Positions 6,795 to 11,859 of a DNA stretch of 11,859 nucleotides are shown here, in pieces. The first letter of the stretch is position 1. The number at the start of each line of letters is the position of its first letter. A program made the translations under genes and the position numbers. The notes under the pieces were generated by a model. It had not been told where the DNA came from. It saw nothing but the letters and a program-made list of their open reading frames with translations, and made no database searches. Source of the DNA: an uncultured Leptolyngbya sp. (GTDB taxonomy: Bacteria > Cyanobacteriota > Cyanobacteriia > Phormidesmidales > Phormidesmidaceae); assembly GCA_937899365.1 (NCBI GenBank), contig CALBPH010000474.1, positions 1-11,859 on the forward strand, read 5' to 3'.

Positions 6795-7705
6795 GGGGTG
6801 TCTTGGGCTAAAAACCAATCAATGAGCTTTCTGGCAATACTCAACTTGCCTGGAACAGGGGGCAATGAGTCTTTGGTAAACCAGTCGGCTGCTTCAATTT
6901 CAACGGGGTCAATGACGATGTCACCGCTGGCGTAACGGGCGGTAAATCCAATCATTAGAGAATTGGGAAACGGCCAGGGCTGGGAACCAAAGTAACGAAT
7001 ATCCGTTATTTCCACACCCACTTCCTCCCGCACTTCCCGAGCCACGGTTTCCTCTAACGATTCACCAGGTTCTACAAACCCGGCCAAGACGCTATACAGC
7101 CCTTCTCGAAAGCGGGGGGCACGGGCTAAAAGTACCTCTGACCCACGGGATACCAGCATGATCACAGCGGGGGAGAGCCGGGGATACTGGCGGAGATTGC
7201 ACTGGGGGCACCGTTTGCCCCGCTCATGGAGTGACTGCTCCATCGGGGTGGCGCAGCAGCCACAGTATTGATGGGTGCGATCCCAGTCCACCAGCTGGAC
7301 GGCCCGACCGGCAATGGCAAAGAAGGTATCGTCTAACTGACCGTATAGGCTCCGCAAGGGTTTAAGGGCTAGACTAGCGGGTAAGTCTAGCTCTGAGGGC
7401 AGCTGTGCCGCATAGCAGGGGCGGTTGTTTAGGTGACCCAGATATTGCGATCGCACCGCCTCAATCCCCAGCTCCGCCAAATTATTGACCTGAGGCACAC
7501 CGACTTCCATAACATCTGGTTCTACAGCATCTGGGCCCTCAGACTCCGTCATCGTCACCAAAATCCGAGCGCCACAAAAGCCAAACCACCACCCTGGCCC
7601 CTCAGGTGCCGCTGCCGGGTCCACCCCTGCCACAAACTCTGAAGACACCGCAAACGGATTCATATCAGGAACTATCAATTTACTCATACTGCCTAGCGAG
7701 TCCAC
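6791..7705 (-). CDS. nudC: NADH pyrophosphatase (Nudix hydrolase NudC)
   Basis: NudC splits NAD(H) into NMN(H) and AMP, and in other bacteria can also remove NAD caps from RNA. Numbered from the GTG start (304 aa): a variable N-terminal domain (1-140); a zinc ribbon with C148, C151, C166 and C169 (YCGCC...CPQC); the Nudix box GX5EX7REUXEEXGU at 209-231 (GFVEPGESLEETVAREVREEVGV); and the NudC-specific SQPWPFPNSLM at 241-251. All catalytic glutamates are present. Alternative ATG starts at 7687 and 7663 are possible; no candidate has a strong Shine-Dalgarno, so the first residues are uncertain. The stop overlaps the next gene by 4 nt. The gene is divergent from the dehydrogenase gene with a 66-bp spacer that must contain both promoters. 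Confidence 0.95.
   Translation of the reverse strand: MDSLGSMSKLIVPDMNPFAVSSEFVAGVDPAAAPEGPGWWFGFCGARILVTMTESEGPDAVEPDVMEVGVPQVNNLAELGIEAVRSQYLGHLNNRPCYAAQLPSELDLPASLALKPLRSLYGQLDDTFFAIAGRAVQLVDWDRTHQYCGCCATPMEQSLHERGKRCPQCNLRQYPRLSPAVIMLVSRGSEVLLARAPRFREGLYSVLAGFVEPGESLEETVAREVREEVGVEITDIRYFGSQPWPFPNSLMIGFTARYASGDIVIDPVEIEAADWFTKDSLPPVPGKLSIARKLIDWFLAQDTP
7447..7454. repeat. HIP1 octamer GCGATCGC
   Basis: Fourth HIP1 copy, within nudC. Confidence 0.85.
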
Positions 7706-7771
7706 ACTGCCTGCGCTATCTTACGCTAACGCTCGATTGCTCCCCGTCAACCCTCGCATCGCCACCCATCA

Positions 7772-8539
7772 ATGACCATTTTTTCCACCATACAGTCAGG
7801 TCACGCCCTCGTTATCGGTGGCAACCGAGGCATTGGCCTGGGCTTTGTGAAACAGCTCCTTAACCACGAGCAGTTTGACCACATAGTTGCCACCTACCGC
7901 ACAGAAAGTTCAGCCACCGAGCTGTTGGGTCTGGCCCAGAACCACGACAGGCTCCACTGCATTGCCATGGATCTGACCGACGAAGCCCAAATCAAACAGG
8001 GATTGTCCCAGGTGCAAGCCATCACACCCCAGCTGCACTTTGTGATTAACTGCGTTGGTTTTCTACATGATGGGGCCATTACCCCTGAAAAAGCTCTACG
8101 GCAGCTCAACGCAGACCATCTGATGCGCTACTTCCAGGTCAACAGCATCAGTGCGGCCCTACTTGCCAAACATCTTCTCCCCCTACTCACCCACACACGG
8201 CCCAACATTTTTGCCACCATCTCCGCCAAAATCGGCAGCATAGAAGACAATCGCCTGGGCGGATGGTATGGGTATCGCGCCTCCAAAGCCGCCTTGAATA
8301 TGTTTCTCAAAACCGCAGCCATTGAATACAGCCGTCGTAGCCAGCAGACGGCCATCGTCATGCTCCACCCTGGCACGACAAATACTCGCTTATCAGAACC
8401 CTTTCAACGGGGTGTTCCCCCTGAAAAACTATTCCCAGTCGAAAAAACTGTCGATCTACTAATGATGGTCCTAAACCAGGTTGCCCTAACCGACAACGGT
8501 TCGTTTTTCTCCTGGGATGGCAGCCGCTTGCCCTGGTAA
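7772..8539 (+). CDS. Short-chain dehydrogenase/reductase (SDR family)
   Basis: A 255-aa classical-type SDR, expected to be a soluble NAD(P)-dependent oxidoreductase. The Rossmann dinucleotide site is GGNRGIG (16-22), in place of the usual TGxxxGIG. MDLTD (66-70) is the adenine-contact aspartate region. INCVGFLHDG (92-101) corresponds to the NNAG strand. N124 is in FQVNS. The catalytic pair is Y168-x3-K172 (YRASK), with S156 or S151 as the serine. The stretch GSIEDNRLGGWYGYRASKAALNMF resembles the C-factor (CsgA)-like group of SDRs, whose substrates are mostly undefined. The ATG has no clear Shine-Dalgarno. It is probably a single-gene unit, divergent from nudC and followed by a long spacer. 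Confidence 0.92.
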   Translation: MTIFSTIQSGHALVIGGNRGIGLGFVKQLLNHEQFDHIVATYRTESSATELLGLAQNHDRLHCIAMDLTDEAQIKQGLSQVQAITPQLHFVINCVGFLHDGAITPEKALRQLNADHLMRYFQVNSISAALLAKHLLPLLTHTRPNIFATISAKIGSIEDNRLGGWYGYRASKAALNMFLKTAAIEYSRRSQQTAIVMLHPGTTNTRLSEPFQRGVPPEKLFPVEKTVDLLMMVLNQVALTDNGSFFSWDGSRLPW

Positions 8540-8721
8540 ACATGGGCCCACAGACAGCAAGCTAGTTACAGAAGCCGTATCTAAGCCATTTACCAAACCA
8601 GCAGATTTCTAGCCCATTTTTGTGACTTTACGCTCGGTTTTTTGAAGTTTTGCAAGCGACATTGGCGTTTTATTACCGCATGTCTGACTCTCTTCCATGA
8701 CTCCGATAAACTACAGTCAGT

Positions 8722-8746
8722 CTTCAGAGTTTAGGACCCTCTGAAG
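8722..8746. other. 8-bp perfect hairpin in the spacer
   Basis: The arms cttcagag (8722-8729) and ctctgaag (8739-8746) enclose a 9-nt loop. There is no T-tract after it. It could be a leader structure or a DNA-binding site. Confidence 0.35.
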
Positions 8747-8781
8747 TTCAATACCGAACCGGTTCATTTAAAAGCGCCTTT

Positions 8782-8832
8782 ACTAGGGCCGCTCCAGACC
8801 ATAGCTGCTCTGCTAGCTGGAGTGGTCCTAGC
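8782..8832 (+). terminator. 15-bp hairpin followed by T-rich stretch
   Basis: Positions 8783-8797 pair with 8817-8831 with two G-U pairs in plus-strand RNA. A small inner stem (8802-8805 with 8812-8815) sits in the loop. A T-rich run follows with a gap of several bases (8834 onward). It may terminate the dehydrogenase transcript, or be a leader element of the following gene, whose start is 107 nt away. Confidence 0.4.
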
Positions 8833-8938
8833 ATTTTCAACTCTTTATTTTTTCTTAACCTTTTTCCTAAGGTTTTCTTAGTGAAACCCTAGTAGTCTGA
8901 CCCTGGTTGGTCATGTTAGGAAATGAAGGAGCCCCCGG

Positions 8939-10867
8939 ATGGAAGCTTGTGATTTAACGGTTTCTCCCAAGGCTCAGTCACGACTATCACCACTACACCG
9001 ACTCTGGGGAAAGGTACTGATTGGTGCGGGTATATTGTCAGCATTTGGCGGCGGATTGCTATATGGAGCAGCCGGTGCAGAAGACGCAACTGTTACGCCC
9101 CAGCTAACGTTTAACTATCAGCTTCAAGGTAGCGTTGGTAAAGCTATGGCAAGTTTGCCTGCCCCTGACCTTGCGGCAATTGTTTTCAATCTTCAGCCTG
9201 AGAATGACCCATTTCAGGCTGAAGCTGAGTTCGATGACATTAACCAAGAAACGTTCTCTGAGACCGACTATTATTGTTTGCCTGCACCCCAGGGATCAAG
9301 TTCAGCCAATAATGTTGGGCACAATCTTTCTACCTGGGGAACCAAAGTCAACCAAAGCAGCCAGAGCCAGGTTTCCAATTGGGTCGCCAATATTTCAGCA
9401 CAGTTAGAGGCGGCTCAGTGGCCCCAGGTCCATGAGCGGGCTCAGTTGGCTCGGGTGCCCGTGGTGATGTACCACGATGTCCTAGCCGAAAAAGAAGTGT
9501 TCTTTGACATCACCCCCGAGCGCTTAAATGCTGATTTTCGAGCCCTTAAGGAGAAAAACCTCACACCCATTAGCCTAGACCAACTGGTCAATCATCTTAG
9601 GGCCGGGGTACCTCTACCCGAAAAACCTGTTGTCTTAACCTTTGATGATGGCTATGTTGGTCACTATGACTATGTCTATCGCCTAGCCAAGTACTACAAC
9701 TATCCAGTCGCCTTTTCTATCTTCACAGACAAGGTTGATGGCAAAATTGTAGGCCGTTCTACCGTAGATTGGAAGCAGGTAGAAGAGATGGCCCAAGACC
9801 CACTGGTCACCATCGTATCCCACAGTGTGACCCATCCCCGTGACCTGACAGACCTCCCAGATAGCGACTTACGCTACGAATTAGAAGAGTCGAAGGAACG
9901 TCTTGAGAAGAGATTAGGTATTGCCATTGATTACTTTACCTATCCAGAAGGTAACCACGACGAACGCGTAGTGGAAGCCACAGAAGCGGCAGGCTACACG
10001 GCAGCCCTGATCATGCGTAACGACTCAGGAAAGTTTGCGGGCGAGTCAGAAGACTTACTAACCATTGAGCGCTTTGGAGAATCTCGCTTTGCCGAGGTGA
10101 TTGAGTCAGCTTGGGGTGGGCCGCCGTTGCCAGGGATTAAAACAGCGATGAACTTTCAAGCTCCTGTACAGCGTCTAGATGTGGAAATTGATGAGATTCC
10201 CATGACGTTGATTAGCGGAGGACAGCCTAGAACTATCCATGCCGACACCCGCTATCCCCTAACTGAACTTGTGGCCAACTCTGAAGCGGTTGCAGCGGTA
10301 GATGGGACATTTTTCTCGTTAGAGTTTCTAGATTCCAATACGATGATTGGCCCAGTGATGGGACAAAACACGGGGGAGTTTATCCCTGGGAGTGAGGGCG
10401 ATATTTATAAACTCAAAAATCGTCCCCTAGTGCTGATGAATCCTCAAGACGTGAAGTTTCTCTCTTTTGATCCGAAAAAGCATAATACGCTATCTGGAAT
10501 CCAAGCAGAGATGCCCAATGTGACCGATGCGTTTGTGGGTGCAGGCTGGTTAGTGCAAGACCAAGAGCCCCAGTCTGCGCCCACATTCAAAAATCTGTTT
10601 GCCTATGAAGAACATCGGTTTAGGGCATTTTGGGGCATTAACCTAGAGGGACAGCCTGTTGTCGGTGCCACCCATGCCCAGATAGATTCGGTTGGATTAG
10701 GAGAACTGCTTAGAAAAGCCGGGTTTCAAAATGCTGTCATGCTAGATTCTGGGGCAAGCACCTCGTTAGTATACGAAGGAGAGTCGCTAATCGGGTTTGA
10801 GTCTCGCACCGTTCCCCATGCAGTCGTCCTAGTGCCGCAGGGCGATAGCTGTGGTTTCGCTGATTAA
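8939..10867 (+). CDS. Exported polysaccharide deacetylase fused to a phosphodiester glycosidase (NAGPA/DUF2233) domain
   Basis: A 642-aa envelope protein. A basic N-terminus leads into a hydrophobic segment (about 25-44) ending YGAAGAED, a signal peptide or anchor. Residues about 48-170 form a low-complexity linker. The NodB deacetylase domain (about 172-395) shows VVMYHD, the TFDDGY motif with D236 and D237, the HSVTHP metal motif with H295 and H299, and YPEGNHDE. Such enzymes remove N-acetyl groups from sugars in a metal-dependent way. The C-terminal ~235 residues match the phosphodiester glycosidase family: VDGTFFS (454-460), GAGWLV (534-539), FWGINLEGQPVVGAT (564-578), LDSGASTSL (602-610) and TVPHAVVLVP (624-633). 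The usual DGGGS of that family is DSGAS here. The start is supported by aaggag 6 nt upstream. A role in modifying exopolysaccharide or peptidoglycan glycans is likely, but the substrate is unknown. Confidence 0.9.
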   Translation: MEACDLTVSPKAQSRLSPLHRLWGKVLIGAGILSAFGGGLLYGAAGAEDATVTPQLTFNYQLQGSVGKAMASLPAPDLAAIVFNLQPENDPFQAEAEFDDINQETFSETDYYCLPAPQGSSSANNVGHNLSTWGTKVNQSSQSQVSNWVANISAQLEAAQWPQVHERAQLARVPVVMYHDVLAEKEVFFDITPERLNADFRALKEKNLTPISLDQLVNHLRAGVPLPEKPVVLTFDDGYVGHYDYVYRLAKYYNYPVAFSIFTDKVDGKIVGRSTVDWKQVEEMAQDPLVTIVSHSVTHPRDLTDLPDSDLRYELEESKERLEKRLGIAIDYFTYPEGNHDERVVEATEAAGYTAALIMRNDSGKFAGESEDLLTIERFGESRFAEVIESAWGGPPLPGIKTAMNFQAPVQRLDVEIDEIPMTLISGGQPRTIHADTRYPLTELVANSEAVAAVDGTFFSLEFLDSNTMIGPVMGQNTGEFIPGSEGDIYKLKNRPLVLMNPQDVKFLSFDPKKHNTLSGIQAEMPNVTDAFVGAGWLVQDQEPQSAPTFKNLFAYEEHRFRAFWGINLEGQPVVGATHAQIDSVGLGELLRKAGFQNAVMLDSGASTSLVYEGESLIGFESRTVPHAVVLVPQGDSCGFAD

Positions 10868-10991
10868 GCAACATCTCAAATAAGTTTTCCTGTATTGATG
10901 CCTGCATTAATTTTCTGCATGGATATGGCGTTCCTATTGGCCAGTTATTTGTCATAGTGAGACAGGATCTGACTAACGGCACGGGAGTGAC

Positions 10992-11859
10992 ATGGGGCAA
11001 ACAGAAACAGAAATAGTTGTGGTCGGTAGCGGCATTGGCGGTCTGTGCTGTGCAGCATTGCTAGCACGCTACGGTTATGACGTCGTGGTGTGTGAAAGCC
11101 ACAGTATTGCCGGTGGCGCCGCCCATGGATTTGAACGAGAAGGGTTTTTATTCGATTCTGGTCCCTCTCTCTATTCGGGGCTATCGTATAGCCCATCCCC
11201 CAATCCCCTGCGACAGGTCCTAGACGCCATCGGAGAAGATGCCACCTGGCTTAACTACGACACCTGGGGATGTTGCCTGCCAGAAGGAGACTTTGACACG
11301 ACGGTTGGTGCCGAGCAGTTTTGTCAGGTGTTGCAAGACCTTAGGGGGGCAGACGCGGTCCAGGAATGGCGACATCTACAACAGATTATGAAACCCTTGG
11401 GCGCAGCTGCCGTTGCCCTACCACCGGCTGCGATGCGTTTTGACTTGGGTGCATTGCAAACAGTGGGGTCCTTTTTACCATCGTTACTCAAACAGACACC
11501 CCAGGTAGCAAAACTCACCGGTCCCTTTAGCCGCATTATGGATGGCGTGGTGAGTGATGACTTTGCCCGACACTGGTTAGATATGTTGTGCTTTCTGTTA
11601 TCTGGTTTACCTGCCGAGGGGACCATCGCCGCTGAAGTCGCCTTTATGTTTGCTGACTGGTATCGCCCAGGTGTGCAGCTTGATTATCCGCAAGGGGGGA
11701 GTGCGTCCTTGGTGGCGGCGTTGGTTCGCGGTTTGAAAAAGCAGGGAGGTGACCTGAGATTAAATACCCACATTAAAGAGATTTTGTTAGATGGCGAGCG
11801 CGCCGTCGGCGTACGCTTACGCAATGGCAAAGAGATCATGGCGAGTAAGGCGGGTATCT
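10992..11859 (+). CDS. FAD-dependent oxidoreductase, carotenoid isomerase/phytoene desaturase superfamily (partial)
   Basis: The reading frame opens at ATG 10992, with gggag 5 nt upstream as ribosome-binding site, and runs off the window after 289 codons, so the C-terminal part is missing. The N-terminus has the FAD Rossmann motif IVVVGSGIGGL (GxGxxG at 12-17) with E35 as the ribose-binding acidic residue. GGAAHGFEREGFLFDSGPSLYSG follows, as in the CrtISO/CrtI-type proteins. A later YPQGGSASLVAALVRGL (about 231-247) matches the substrate/FAD-domain motif of carotenoid isomerases. It is not obviously CrtH itself: the WLNYDTWGCCLPEGDF stretch recalls an uncharacterised cyanobacterial and plant branch of the family. 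The substrate is therefore open. It is 124 nt downstream of the deacetylase fusion gene on the same strand, and no terminator was identified between them. Confidence 0.88.
   Translation, partial: MGQTETEIVVVGSGIGGLCCAALLARYGYDVVVCESHSIAGGAAHGFEREGFLFDSGPSLYSGLSYSPSPNPLRQVLDAIGEDATWLNYDTWGCCLPEGDFDTTVGAEQFCQVLQDLRGADAVQEWRHLQQIMKPLGAAAVALPPAAMRFDLGALQTVGSFLPSLLKQTPQVAKLTGPFSRIMDGVVSDDFARHWLDMLCFLLSGLPAEGTIAAEVAFMFADWYRPGVQLDYPQGGSASLVAALVRGLKKQGGDLRLNTHIKEILLDGERAVGVRLRNGKEIMASKAGI

Larger units (their letters stand above)
8540..8938. other. Long spacer before the deacetylase-glycosidase gene
   Basis: 399 bp without a credible gene. It contains two hairpins (8722-8746 and 8782-8832), a 10-bp palindrome gaaccggttc (8756-8765), a T-rich run at 8834-8880, and a good Shine-Dalgarno (aaggag, 8927-8932) for the next gene. 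No tRNA or known small RNA motif was seen. It should contain the end of the dehydrogenase transcript and the promoter and leader of the next gene. Confidence 0.55.

Noticed and set aside
1..11859. Mobile element, CRISPR, toxin-antitoxin or phage-defence system
   Set aside because: No transposase, integrase, cas gene, spaced repeat array or defence domain is visible; gene content is housekeeping and regulatory.

Overview
The window looks like an ordinary stretch of a cyanobacterial chromosome of medium GC content. Four copies of the octamer GCGATCGC (HIP1) support this. So do a cyanobacterial-type group 2 sigma factor and a carotenoid-isomerase-like FAD oxidoreductase. No rRNA, tRNA, CRISPR array, transposase or phage gene was seen. 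The genus cannot be fixed from sequence alone; a filamentous Leptolyngbya-like lineage is only a guess.

Layout: (1) 102-1277, minus: RpoD-like group 2 sigma factor. (2) A 367-bp AT-rich divergent spacer that ends in a perfect 18-bp palindrome just before priA. (3) 1645-4176, plus: priA, the replication-restart helicase, carrying a perfect 38-bp palindrome in frame inside its coding sequence. (4) A 17-bp perfect hairpin between convergent genes. (5) 4245-6039, minus, read right to left: ECF sigma factor, membrane anti-sigma factor with an RskA-type outer domain, then a 55-codon secreted peptide gene with a strong Shine-Dalgarno sequence inside a potential RNA fold. (6) 6204-7705, minus: nudC (NADH pyrophosphatase) coupled by an ATGA overlap to a small membrane metal-dependent hydrolase-like protein. 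(7) 7772-8539, plus: short-chain dehydrogenase/reductase. (8) A 399-bp spacer with two hairpins. (9) 8939-10867, plus: exported two-domain protein joining a NodB polysaccharide deacetylase to a phosphodiester glycosidase (NAGPA/DUF2233) domain. (10) 10992 to the window edge, plus: FAD-dependent oxidoreductase of the carotenoid isomerase/phytoene desaturase superfamily, cut off at its C-terminus.

How the genes relate: the clearest functional unit is the sigma/anti-sigma/secreted-peptide cluster, which reads as an envelope-sensing circuit. The inner-membrane anti-sigma factor would hold the ECF sigma factor. The third gene may be a regulon product or an extracytoplasmic partner; that role is inferred. 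The other genes are housekeeping or metabolic functions placed side by side. The most unusual items are the palindromic repeat absorbed into PriA, the small gene with its structured start region, and the deacetylase-glycosidase fusion.
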